A stretch of 64,000 nt of DNA from Alkalicoccobacillus gibsonii (lineage in GTDB: Bacteria > Bacillota > Bacilli > Bacillales > Bacillaceae_D). The position numbers were made by a program, and so were the translations under genes. A model generated the notes under the pieces. It saw nothing but the letters and a program-made list of their open reading frames with translations. It was not told the DNA's origin and did not search any database. The stretch is taken from positions 976,221 through 1,040,220 of the forward strand of contig NZ_JAEUZA010000001.1 of assembly GCF_016798245.1 (NCBI RefSeq), written 5' to 3'. This document shows, one piece after another, positions 18,117-26,093 of the stretch (positions within the stretch are counted from its first letter, which is position 1; every line of letters starts with the position of its first letter).

Positions 18117-18145
18117 ATCATAACTTGTTTTTTGAGATTTGCCAA
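18117..18145 (-). promoter_or_regulatory. Sigma-A promoter of recA
   Basis: On the minus strand TTGGCA (18140-18145) and TATGAT (18117-18122) are separated by 17 bases, about 75 bases upstream of the recA start. Confidence 0.85.
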
Positions 18146-18153
18146 GAGAAAAC

Positions 18154-18167
18154 CGAACATTTATTCG
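18154..18167 (-). promoter_or_regulatory. LexA (SOS) box of recA
   Basis: On the minus strand the site reads CGAATAAATGTTCG, one mismatch from the Bacillus LexA consensus CGAACnnnnGTTCG and very like the recA box of B. subtilis. It lies nine bases upstream of the -35 element, placing recA under SOS control. Confidence 0.88.
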
Positions 18168-18230
18168 CATTTTTTTAAGACAGCAAAGTGGGAGGCGTAA
18201 GTGGATAAAATAAGGGAGTTAAAAGAAGGA

Positions 18231-18264
18231 AAAATGCAGCAGCAAGAGCATGATGCTGCATTTT
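18231..18264 (-). terminator. Terminator of the DEAD-box helicase gene
   Basis: A perfect 11-bp stem (18231-18241 and 18254-18264) with a 12-base loop ends in TTTTTCC on the minus strand, between the helicase stop and the recA promoter. Confidence 0.8.
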
Positions 18265-18272
18265 CATTTGTA

Positions 18273-19874
18273 TCAGGAGGTCGTACCACGTTTAGGGCGT
18301 TTAGGACGCGGTTTAGCAGGTTCAAGATTTACTCTTGCCCCATTGATGCGGGAATACCTTAGAGCTTCGTAAACAAACGGAGCTGATTCTTCTGGAACAT
18401 CTACAAACGTAAAGTTATCAAAGATATCCATTCGGCCAATGCTTGACGCCTTAATTCCTACTAATCTAGAAATCTCTTCAGAAAGGATTTTGGGAGTCAG
18501 ATTCACATTTCGACCTACATTGATAAAGAACCGAATCATCCCTTCTGCTCCACCCGTTTCACCAAATTGATAGCCTGGATCATCGGCGGTCGAATCTGAT
18601 GAAAATTGAAGAGTTAACAAAGCTTGCACAACTTCTTCGGCCGTATAATCTGTTAAAAGTTCTTGCACAAGTGGCCCAAAAAGGTCTGATCTCGCAACAC
18701 CTGAATCAATCGTATCCGAAACGAGTTTTTTCCATGAGCTCTGTTGTTTTAATACCACTTCTTCAAGCGTTGGAACAGAGTAAGACGGAATTGACATCTT
18801 AATCTCTTGCTCAATTGAACGAAGATGCTTCATTTCTCTTGGCGTAACGAGTGTTAAAGCAAGACCCGTACGTCCGGCTCGACCTGTTCGTCCAATACGG
18901 TGAACATAGCTCTCAGGATCCTGAGGAATATCGTAGTTAATCACATGGCTTACATTTTGAACATCAATTCCACGTGCTGCTACGTCTGTTGCGATTAGAA
19001 AATCAATGGATGCCTCTCTAAACTTTTTCATCACAACATCTCGTTGGGGCTGAGACAAATCTCCATGTAAGCCATCTGCTAGATACCCTCGTGCTTGAAG
19101 TGCCTCGGTTAACTCAGCCACTCCTTTTTTAGTACGGCAAAATAGAATCCCAAGCTCCACATCGTCACTATCAATAATCCGACATAACGAATCAATCTTG
19201 TTTCGTTCAAGGACTTTGTAATAACGCTGCTCCACGAGAGGTGCTGTTACCTCACCTTTGTTGATCGTAACCATCATTGGCTGATTCATGTACTTCTTAG
19301 ACAGCTTACGGATGGCATATGGCATCGTAGCAGAAAATAACAACGTTTGTCTCGAATGGTTCACATGGCTCAAAATGGTTTCAATGTCTTCAACAAAACC
19401 CATATCAAGCATCTCATCTGCTTCATCCAGTACGACCGTATGAACCCGGTCAAGCTTTAATGTTTGACGTCTGATGTGATCGAGCACCCGTCCAGGTGTC
19501 CCAATGACAACATGAACACCTTGCTTAAGTGCTCGAATTTGATGACCAATCGATTGCCCTCCGTAAATAGGCAGAGTACGAATTCGTTTGTGAACAGACA
19601 ACTTTTGTAATTCTCCTGAAACTTGAATGGCTAGTTCTCTAGTAGGTGTTAAGATTAACGCTTGAACGTGCTGTTCATTCGTTACCTTATTAACAACAGG
19701 TATACCAAAAGCTGCTGTTTTCCCTGTTCCTGTTTGAGCTTGACCAATCACATCTCCGCCTTGAAGAATGGGCGGAATCGCTTTTTCTTGAATGGGAGAG
19801 GGCTCCTCAAAGCCCATGTCCCGAATGGCTCGTTTAACCGGATCAGATAACTCAAAATCGGTAAAATAAGTCAT
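18273..19874 (-). CDS. DEAD-box ATP-dependent RNA helicase, CsdA/DbpA-like
   Basis: A 533-residue DEAD-box helicase with motifs in order: Q motif PSPIQEKAI, motif I AQTGTGKT at 46-53, PTRELA, TPGR, DEAD, SAT, and HRIGRTGRAG in motif VI. A C-terminal DbpA/CsdA-type RNA-binding domain (about 430-515) is followed by a short basic tail PRPKRPKR. Such enzymes remodel rRNA and mRNA, often in the cold. The ATG at 19874 overlaps the cinA stop as ATGA and has GGTGG upstream; a GTG five codons earlier is possible but lacks a ribosome site. Its location between cinA and recA is unusual; in B. subtilis the two are adjacent. Confidence 0.9.
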   Translation of the reverse strand: MTYFTDFELSDPVKRAIRDMGFEEPSPIQEKAIPPILQGGDVIGQAQTGTGKTAAFGIPVVNKVTNEQHVQALILTPTRELAIQVSGELQKLSVHKRIRTLPIYGGQSIGHQIRALKQGVHVVIGTPGRVLDHIRRQTLKLDRVHTVVLDEADEMLDMGFVEDIETILSHVNHSRQTLLFSATMPYAIRKLSKKYMNQPMMVTINKGEVTAPLVEQRYYKVLERNKIDSLCRIIDSDDVELGILFCRTKKGVAELTEALQARGYLADGLHGDLSQPQRDVVMKKFREASIDFLIATDVAARGIDVQNVSHVINYDIPQDPESYVHRIGRTGRAGRTGLALTLVTPREMKHLRSIEQEIKMSIPSYSVPTLEEVVLKQQSSWKKLVSDTIDSGVARSDLFGPLVQELLTDYTAEEVVQALLTLQFSSDSTADDPGYQFGETGGAEGMIRFFINVGRNVNLTPKILSEEISRLVGIKASSIGRMDIFDNFTFVDVPEESAPFVYEALRYSRINGARVNLEPAKPRPKRPKRGTTS

Positions 19875-21118
19875 GTTGTTGCATGCCACCTTTTTAATTC
19901 ATTCAATAAGTAGAAGCAGCAATACTTTACAGCGCGTTCTCGAATCGCTTGACGGTTTCCGCTTAATTGCAGAGGATACACAGTCACATTCGAATCTGGT
20001 CCACTAATCCCAATAAATACGGTGCCTGGTTCTTTACCTTCTTGAGGATCTGGACCAGCAACCCCTGTAAATGAAACGCCAATATTTGATTTAAACATCT
20101 TTTGGACGGAGCTTGCCATTTCATTTGCACAAGATTCGCTTACTACCCCACTTTGCTTAATCGTTTCATTCGACACTTGTAGGATATCTTCCTTCACATC
20201 TGAAGAATATGCTGAAATTCCTCCAACAAAAATAGACGATGCTCCTTTGTAAGAGGTTAAACCTGAAGTAAAAAGTCCACCTGTAAAGCTTTCAGCTGCA
20301 GACAGAGTTAACTTTGCTTCTTTTAACTGAATGGATAATTGCTCCATCAAACCTATTTCACCGTAGCCATAGAAAAATTCTCCTACCCGCTTTTGAATGG
20401 CTGCCTCTGTTTCATCTAGAAGACGTTCTGCTTCCGCTTCATCAGAATGTTTGACTGTTAACCGTAGCTTTACTTCACCATTGCCTGCGAGTGGTGCAAT
20501 CGTTGGATTTGTTTGAGCATCGATTAAGTCTTCAAGGTCTGTTTCAAGCTGTGACTCACCGATCCCAAAATAACGTAAGACCCTAGATGTGATGGCTGTA
20601 CCTGATCCATCGAGTAGGAGCGGTTTTAGCTCAAGCTCAAACATCGGCTGCAATTCTCTAGGAGGTCCCGGCATAAGGACAAGCTTACATTTTTCTGACT
20701 CAACATACATTCCTGGAGCCATACCTGTATGGTTCTTTAAGACAGTAGAGCCTTCAATGACAAGAGCCTGCTTCCGATTATTCGGTGTCATTTGTCGATT
20801 ACGTTTTTCAAAATACGATTCAATGGAATGCAATGCGTCTTCATCATGGACTAACGAACGACCACAGAATGTTGCTGCCGTTTCTTTCGTTAGATCATCT
20901 TTTGTTGGACCAAGACCGCCCGTTAAAATAACGAGGTCGGCTCTGTTTGCCGCGAGCTCCAATGATTCCGTTAACCGTTTCTCATTATCTCCAACCACGG
21001 TATGTACATAAACATCAATTCCAAGCTCAGCGAGCTGTTTGGAAAGATATTGAGCATTGGTGTTCAAAATTTGACCTAACAATAATTCGGAACCTACTGC
21101 AAGAATTTCTGCGTTCAT
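19871..21118 (-). CDS. cinA: Competence/damage-inducible protein CinA
   Basis: A 415-residue, full-length CinA: an N-terminal MoaB/MogA-like domain (starting EILAVGSELLLGQ, with LTGGLGPTKDD around 67-77) and a C-terminal CinA domain with AESFTGGL and GVAGPDPQEG. Related enzymes have ADP-ribose pyrophosphatase or nicotinamide mononucleotide deamidase activity; the exact activity here is not known. In Gram-positive bacteria cinA often sits upstream of recA and is linked to competence. Here a DEAD-box gene intervenes with a four-base start-stop overlap, so cinA and the helicase are probably translated from one mRNA. pgsA lies 16 bases upstream. Confidence 0.93.
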   Translation of the reverse strand: MNAEILAVGSELLLGQILNTNAQYLSKQLAELGIDVYVHTVVGDNEKRLTESLELAANRADLVILTGGLGPTKDDLTKETAATFCGRSLVHDEDALHSIESYFEKRNRQMTPNNRKQALVIEGSTVLKNHTGMAPGMYVESEKCKLVLMPGPPRELQPMFELELKPLLLDGSGTAITSRVLRYFGIGESQLETDLEDLIDAQTNPTIAPLAGNGEVKLRLTVKHSDEAEAERLLDETEAAIQKRVGEFFYGYGEIGLMEQLSIQLKEAKLTLSAAESFTGGLFTSGLTSYKGASSIFVGGISAYSSDVKEDILQVSNETIKQSGVVSESCANEMASSVQKMFKSNIGVSFTGVAGPDPQEGKEPGTVFIGISGPDSNVTVYPLQLSGNRQAIRERAVKYCCFYLLNELKRWHATT

Positions 21119-21134
21119 GTTTCATTCCCCCATG

Positions 21135-21713
21135 TTATTTTGATTTTAAAATGACATGCTTACTTTTTATAAAATAATCCACACCTGAGACAATCGTTAG
21201 GATTGTTGCAATCCAGATCATGATCTGATCAAATGGTATGGATAACGCAGCAAATGGTACATTATGTAACAAACAAGCAGCAATCGCAATAATCTGTGCC
21301 GTTGTTTTCCATTTTGCCAACTGACTTGCTGCAATGACATCGCCATCTGCAGCTGCCACTAAACGTATTCCTGTTACAGCAAATTCCCTACTTAGTATAA
21401 TAATAACCATCCAAGCCGCAACAACTCCAGATTCAACAAGACCGATAAGTGCAGCCGTTACGAGTAACTTATCTGCAAGCGGGTCAAGAAATTTCCCGAA
21501 GTTCGTGATTAGATTTAGCTTCCTAGCAAAGTAGCCATCCAACCAATCTGTAGCAGAAGCAAAAATAAAAATAAGCGCTGCAATCAGATCAGAAATAGCA
21601 AGTTCTGTTCCATAAAATGAAAGAACTCCAAATGGCCAATCAATTAAAAGGAAAAGCATAAAAATCGGAATTAATAAAATGCGTGAGATTGTAATCTTAT
21701 TTGGCAGATTCAA
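21135..21713 (-). CDS. pgsA: CDP-diacylglycerol--glycerol-3-phosphate 3-phosphatidyltransferase PgsA
   Basis: A membrane enzyme that makes phosphatidylglycerophosphate, the first step to phosphatidylglycerol. The CDP-alcohol phosphotransferase signature DGYFAR...GKFLDPLADK is intact (about residues 63-88), and four or five hydrophobic segments are visible. I chose a TTG at 21713, giving 192 residues beginning MNLPNKITIS, because GAAGGGG lies just upstream and the length matches the B. subtilis protein; the frame is open eight codons further to another TTG. It lies between rodZ and cinA as in B. subtilis. Confidence 0.94.
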   Translation of the reverse strand: MNLPNKITISRILLIPIFMLFLLIDWPFGVLSFYGTELAISDLIAALIFIFASATDWLDGYFARKLNLITNFGKFLDPLADKLLVTAALIGLVESGVVAAWMVIIILSREFAVTGIRLVAAADGDVIAASQLAKWKTTAQIIAIAACLLHNVPFAALSIPFDQIMIWIATILTIVSGVDYFIKSKHVILKSK

Positions 21714-21841
21714 TTTAGCCCCTTCTTTCTTAAACAATTTCTGGTCTTCATCCTTTGATTTTTATCACTTAAGGGGTAACCGTTTCATTATTGTATCATA
21801 ACCTTTCTGCAAAGGTTAAAACATAGCCTATTCAAGCAATT

Positions 21842-21881
21842 AAAAAAATCGTTTTTGCCAGTATGACAAAAACGATTTTTT
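21842..21881. terminator. Terminator after rodZ
   Basis: A 15-bp stem (about 21843-21857 and 21867-21881) flanked by A- and T-runs lies directly after the rodZ stop and can work in both directions. Confidence 0.8.
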
Positions 21882-21882
21882 C

Positions 21883-22767
21883 TTATGGTTGGTACGAAAT
21901 TTCAAGTTTTTGATGAACCATATCAAGCGGAAGGTCTACTTCCTCGTCATTAATAAACACTGTTGCATTTTGAGAAGCACCTAGGTTAATAAGAATAGAT
22001 TCTTCTTCACTATAGTCTTCTGTAATGTCATCACCATTTTGGAATAAAGATGAAGCGATGAGGAACTCACCATTGCTGTCTTTAATGTCTGCATACGAAT
22101 CACCCTCAAACTCAATTCGAACGTTCATCGCATCCGCTTCAAGTGTAAAGAAAGATGTGTTACCAGTGCTTTCATCAAGTGTCAGCTCGCTAACTGATTC
22201 TTCTGGCTCCTCTTCTTCAGTCGCCTCTCCAGATCCTTGGTTCTCGTCTTCTGCTTGCTCTTCATCTGGTGCGTCTTCACTTTCAGGCTCATCTTCTGAT
22301 TCAACGGGGTCACCGTACTCAGCATCGATTGGGTTGTTATCAGGCTCTACTGGATCGTTATTCCCACTTAAGTTGGATTGGACCAAGAAAATCACTGCTA
22401 AAACCACTATAAGGAAGACAATAATCGAAATGAGTGGAATAAACGAGACAGCACGTGATTTTTTAACAGGTGCTTCTGCGACAGTTTTCCGTCGCTCTGA
22501 TCTCGATGGGATACTCTCCTCACTTTTACTTGGCTTAGGCAATTCATTTTTGTGGGTTTCTAACAATTCTGTAGAATCAAGCCCTACTGCTTCAGCATAA
22601 GTCTTAACAAATGCTCTTGCATAAAACATGCCGGGTAGAGAGTCAAAGCGCCCCTCTTCAATGGCAACTAAATATCTTTTTTGAATCTTTGTTGTGCGTT
22701 GTAGATCTTCAAGCGAAAGCTGCTTATCTACGCGCGCTTGCTTTAATTGATTTCCTAGTTCTGACAT
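21883..22767 (-). CDS. rodZ: Cytoskeletal/cell-shape protein RodZ (YmfM)
   Basis: A 294-residue RodZ with an N-terminal helix-turn-helix domain (about 1-70, beginning MSELGNQLKQAR), a single transmembrane helix (about 107-130, preceded by basic residues), a strongly acidic Glu/Asp-rich linker (about 138-190) and a C-terminal extracytoplasmic beta domain. RodZ links MreB filaments to the cell-wall elongation machinery. ATG at 22767 is preferred because AGGTGGG lies at proper spacing; an upstream GTG overlaps that site. The very acidic external linker would suit a salt- or alkali-adapted cell, but that is only suggestive. Confidence 0.9.
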   Translation of the reverse strand: MSELGNQLKQARVDKQLSLEDLQRTTKIQKRYLVAIEEGRFDSLPGMFYARAFVKTYAEAVGLDSTELLETHKNELPKPSKSEESIPSRSERRKTVAEAPVKKSRAVSFIPLISIIVFLIVVLAVIFLVQSNLSGNNDPVEPDNNPIDAEYGDPVESEDEPESEDAPDEEQAEDENQGSGEATEEEEPEESVSELTLDESTGNTSFFTLEADAMNVRIEFEGDSYADIKDSNGEFLIASSLFQNGDDITEDYSEEESILINLGASQNATVFINDEEVDLPLDMVHQKLEISYQP

Positions 22768-22787
22768 TGTTACACCCACCTACACCT

Positions 22788-23555
22788 TTAGCTTATATCA
22801 AAGGAAGAGAATCCTGGTTCGACTACATCATAGGTGATTTTTTCATTTTCATCATTTCGCAACTCAATAATGCAGTCAAAATCCTCAAGTTCATATTCCG
22901 TTTCCCGAACAAAAATATCCGGATGCTCCACAACTTTTACAACAGGCTGCCTCATGACCTCAGATACTAATGTTCTATGTTTTTCTGTTGACCTCATCGT
23001 AGAGACAATCCCATCTATTATAAAGATGTGATCTCCACCTAATTCATCATCAGCCAATTGACTACGTACTGTTTGTCTGAGCAGCGTAGACGAAATAAAA
23101 GACCAGCGCTTGTTTGCACATACACTTGCCGCAACCACTGACTCCGTTTTTCCGACACGTGGCATTCCACGTATACCAACTAAATAATGCCCATCGCGCT
23201 TGTAAAGCTCAGCCATGAAGTCAACGAGTAGACCCAACTCACGTCGAATAAACCGGAACGTTTTACGCTCTGCTGCATCTCTTTCAATGTAACGTCCATG
23301 CCTAATAGCTAAGCGATCTCGTACTCGCGGCTCACGGAATTTCGTTACAGATACACTACCAATCGTATGTAAAATCGACTTAAAGCGCTCTACTTGGTCA
23401 TCACTTTCACTACTAAGTAGCATTCCTCGCCGACTATCATCAATACCATTAATGGTCATAATGTTAATTGAAAGCATCCCGAGTAATGAAGAAATATCTC
23501 CTAATATCCCAGGTCTGTTCTCCAATAACTGGTATTCAAAATACCATTCTTTCAT
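22788..23555 (-). CDS. ymfK: DUF3388 protein YmfK, ACT-like domain plus P-loop
   Basis: A 255-residue conserved protein of unknown function. The N-terminus (about 1-75) looks like an ACT-type regulatory domain (ENRPGILGDISSLLGML), and a P-loop-like GMPRVGKTE occurs at 130-138, suggesting nucleotide binding. B. subtilis YmfK has the same plan and the same place next to rodZ. An AAGGCGGGTG ribosome site precedes the ATG. Whether it hydrolyses a nucleotide, and what ligand the ACT domain binds, is unknown. Confidence 0.85.
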   Translation of the reverse strand: MKEWYFEYQLLENRPGILGDISSLLGMLSINIMTINGIDDSRRGMLLSSESDDQVERFKSILHTIGSVSVTKFREPRVRDRLAIRHGRYIERDAAERKTFRFIRRELGLLVDFMAELYKRDGHYLVGIRGMPRVGKTESVVAASVCANKRWSFISSTLLRQTVRSQLADDELGGDHIFIIDGIVSTMRSTEKHRTLVSEVMRQPVVKVVEHPDIFVRETEYELEDFDCIIELRNDENEKITYDVVEPGFSSFDIS

Positions 23556-23721
23556 CTACGACACCCGCCTTGTCCAACAAAATGTTATGGAGCATGGTTC
23601 TGACAAATTCAGCTAAAAATTTCACTACTTTTTTTAATGATAATGGATTTTACACTCAATTGAAAGGATTTTTATAGTTGTCGTATATTTTATTCGGTTT
23701 TCACCTACATATTCACAAAAA

Positions 23722-23749
23722 AGGCACCGCTTCAAGAGAAGAGGTGCCT
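23722..23749 (-). terminator. Terminator after ymfJ
   Basis: A seven-bp perfect stem (23722-23728 and 23743-23749), extendable by further pairs inside, is followed on the minus strand by TTTTTTG. Confidence 0.75.
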
Positions 23750-23754
23750 ACTGA

Positions 23755-24003
23755 TTATTTATGGTCGACTAGCTTAACCATCATGTTAGCGATGGCATGT
23801 TGCTCTTCTTCGCTTGCTACTTTCCATAAATCAGCAAGAACGCGTTCTTGATCATTTTTTGGCTCAACTTGGCCAGCAAGATATTCGCCAACCTGGTAAG
23901 CCACATCTGATACCACTCCATCAGACAAGCCTTTATCTTGAGCTTCGTCTAAACGAGAATTCAAAAACTCTTTCCAGTGATCCCAATTATCTACTACAGA
24001 CAT
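23755..24003 (-). CDS. ymfJ: DUF3243 protein YmfJ
   Basis: An 82-residue acidic helical protein of the DUF3243 family, beginning MSVVDNWDHWKEFL and containing GEYLAGQVEPKN. B. subtilis YmfJ is about the same size and in the same position between ymfI and ymfK. Function is unknown. A GGGAGG ribosome site precedes the ATG and a terminator follows the stop, so it can be a short independent transcript. Confidence 0.88.
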   Translation of the reverse strand: MSVVDNWDHWKEFLNSRLDEAQDKGLSDGVVSDVAYQVGEYLAGQVEPKNDQERVLADLWKVASEEEQHAIANMMVKLVDHK

Positions 24004-24081
24004 TGTTCATTCCTCCCTTTAATTGTACTGCATGATTAGGTTTTGTCATTTGTACAATTTTATGCAGGGAAAATGAAAGTC

Positions 24082-24810
24082 TTAATGCCAGGCTCCGTTA
24101 ATTTCAATGATCTGCCCGTTTATGTAATTTGATTGCTCGCTCACTAAAAATAATACGGCATCAGCAATTTCCTCAGGCTTGCCGAATCTTCCGGCAGGGA
24201 TTTCATCTTTAAGCTGTTGTTGTTCTCCCGGTTCATATATGGCCATCATGTTTGTTTCAAGTGCGCCTGGTGCAATCGCATTAACTTGAATACCACTTGG
24301 AGCCACTTCTTTTGCAAGTGCTTTAACAAAGCTATTTAATCCGCCTTTTGCTGCAGAGTACGCTACCTCATAAGAAGCACCGGTCACACCCCAAATAGAA
24401 GAAAGCATCATAATCTTCCCCACTTTTTTCGAGATCATATGTGGCAAAAGAGCTCTCGTCAACTTAATCGGTGAAAATAGATGAACCGACATCAGATCCG
24501 TCAACTCAGTATCCGTTAACTCAGTGAGTAAACCTTGTAATGAATAACCCGCTGTATAGATCAGCGTGTCTACTGGCATAATTAACTGCTCCATTAACTC
24601 ATCTACTCCAGTTGACGAACGTAAATTACATTGAATCAGATAGACTTCTGCACCTAGTTCGCGGCACGCTTTGCTGACATCTTCTGCTTGTTCTTTATTT
24701 GAGTGGTAATGGAGGCTTAATAAAACCTCTGGAGAAGCTAGTGCGATTGCCGTAGCTGCGCCAACTCCTCCAGTTGCTCCTGTAATTAAAATATGTTTTC
24801 TTACACTCAT
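24082..24810 (-). CDS. ymfI: SDR-family reductase YmfI (EF-P 5-aminopentanol modification)
   Basis: A 242-residue short-chain dehydrogenase with the NAD(P)-binding GATGGVGAA at 10-18, the catalytic Ser in MLSSIWG and the YxxxK pair in YSAAK. B. subtilis YmfI reduces a precursor attached to elongation factor P, producing its 5-aminopentanol modification, so this gene would act in translation of proline runs; that assignment comes from synteny and similarity. FabG-like paralogues are hard to separate by sequence alone. Its ATG overlaps the ymfH stop as ATGA. Confidence 0.85.
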   Translation of the reverse strand: MSVRKHILITGATGGVGAATAIALASPEVLLSLHYHSNKEQAEDVSKACRELGAEVYLIQCNLRSSTGVDELMEQLIMPVDTLIYTAGYSLQGLLTELTDTELTDLMSVHLFSPIKLTRALLPHMISKKVGKIMMLSSIWGVTGASYEVAYSAAKGGLNSFVKALAKEVAPSGIQVNAIAPGALETNMMAIYEPGEQQQLKDEIPAGRFGKPEEIADAVLFLVSEQSNYINGQIIEINGAWH

Positions 24811-26093
24811 GCTTCTGGGCGCACCTGACAGACCGTTGAACGCGATAACTCAAAGTGATCTCGCATGATTTCTTCGAGGTCTTCTTTTGTTAAAGATTCA
24901 AGCATTGGGACAACGTCAAATAAATTCATCTCATTAAACTGATAGCGTGTAAACTGAGTGGCAATAAACTCTGGTGAATTTAAAGAACGCATAAAGGATC
25001 CAATTTTCTTTTTAATCGCTCGGTCCATATTTGTTGAATCAATTTCACTAGATACAAATTCTTGGATCATCGATTTTAATGTATCAGCTAACTTATCAGG
25101 ATCCTTTGAGTCTCCTCCTACAATGGTAAAGCCAAATCCTCTTTCTCCTGTGTAATCATAAGAGAACGTATCGTCAATAAGTCCAGAGTCGTATAGAGTT
25201 TGGTAATGCTTGGAGCTCTGACCAAACATAAGATCAAGGATAACCTTAATACCTAGCTCTCTTTTTAATAGATCATTTCCCTTACGTTCTGTCCCTATTT
25301 CTTTAATACCAACCAAGCATTTTGGAGCTTGAACAGGCATATGGATAACGCTTTTTTCTTTTGCAACCGAATTCGGCTCTTCTTCAAAAAAGCGTTTAAT
25401 ATCTTCAGGTGGTGTAAAGGTTTTTCCGGCTTGATTCGCTTTAATTTGTTGCATTACCTCATTTGGCTCGACTGCACCAACGACAAACAAAAGCATATTA
25501 CTTGGATGATAAAAGGTGTGATAGCACGTATAAAGCCAATCTGAGGTAATATGTGAAATCGACTCAATCGTTCCTGCAATATCAATCTTAACAGGATGAT
25601 TTTTGTACAAATTTTCAATTACACCAAAATATAAGCGCCAGTCTGGATTGTCATCGTACATTGTAATTTCTTGATTTATAATCCCTTTTTCCTTCTCAAC
25701 GCTTTCAGGTGTAAAGTAAGGATGCTGAACAAAATCTACTAATGTCTCTAGATTTTTTTCAACATTAGACGTACTTGAAAACAAATAAGCAGTACTCGTA
25801 AAGCTTGTGAATGCATTAGCAGAGGCACCTTGCTTACTAAATTCGTGAAAGACGTCTCCTTCTTCACTTTCAAACATTTTGTGCTCTAGAAAGTGTGCGA
25901 TCCCATCTGGAACTAAACGTTCTTCTGACTCATTGAGGGGAATAAAACGATTATCAATGGAACCATACTTCGTTGTAAATGTCGCAAATGTTTTATTAAA
26001 ACCTTCCTTTGGAAGGATATAAACATGAAGACCGTTCTCAAGTGTTTCTTGATATAGGGTTTCATTTAGCTGGTTAAATGGAACTTGTTTCAT
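24807..26093 (-). CDS. ymfH: M16-family zinc peptidase YmfH (catalytic-type subunit)
   Basis: A 428-residue M16 (insulinase/pitrilysin) protein with the inverted zinc motif HFLEH intact around residues 68-72 and a second conserved Glu downstream. Paired with YmfF in an operon, it likely forms a heterodimer in which this chain is the active one. The ATG at 26093 is chosen for spacing from GGGAG; another ATG two codons earlier (26099) is only three bases from that site. It overlaps the end of ymfF by about 20 bases, suggesting coupled translation. Confidence 0.9.
   Translation of the reverse strand: MKQVPFNQLNETLYQETLENGLHVYILPKEGFNKTFATFTTKYGSIDNRFIPLNESEERLVPDGIAHFLEHKMFESEEGDVFHEFSKQGASANAFTSFTSTAYLFSSTSNVEKNLETLVDFVQHPYFTPESVEKEKGIINQEITMYDDNPDWRLYFGVIENLYKNHPVKIDIAGTIESISHITSDWLYTCYHTFYHPSNMLLFVVGAVEPNEVMQQIKANQAGKTFTPPEDIKRFFEEEPNSVAKEKSVIHMPVQAPKCLVGIKEIGTERKGNDLLKRELGIKVILDLMFGQSSKHYQTLYDSGLIDDTFSYDYTGERGFGFTIVGGDSKDPDKLADTLKSMIQEFVSSEIDSTNMDRAIKKKIGSFMRSLNSPEFIATQFTRYQFNEMNLFDVVPMLESLTKEDLEEIMRDHFELSRSTVCQVRPEA

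Noticed and set aside
20589-21011. 140-residue plus-strand open frame opposite cinA
   Set aside because: Antisense shadow of a well-conserved CinA frame; low-complexity composition and no promoter or ribosome site.
22025-22600. 191-residue plus-strand open frame opposite rodZ
   Set aside because: It is the mirror of the acidic Glu/Asp linker of RodZ, reading as Ser-rich protein; no ribosome site and no recognisable domain.
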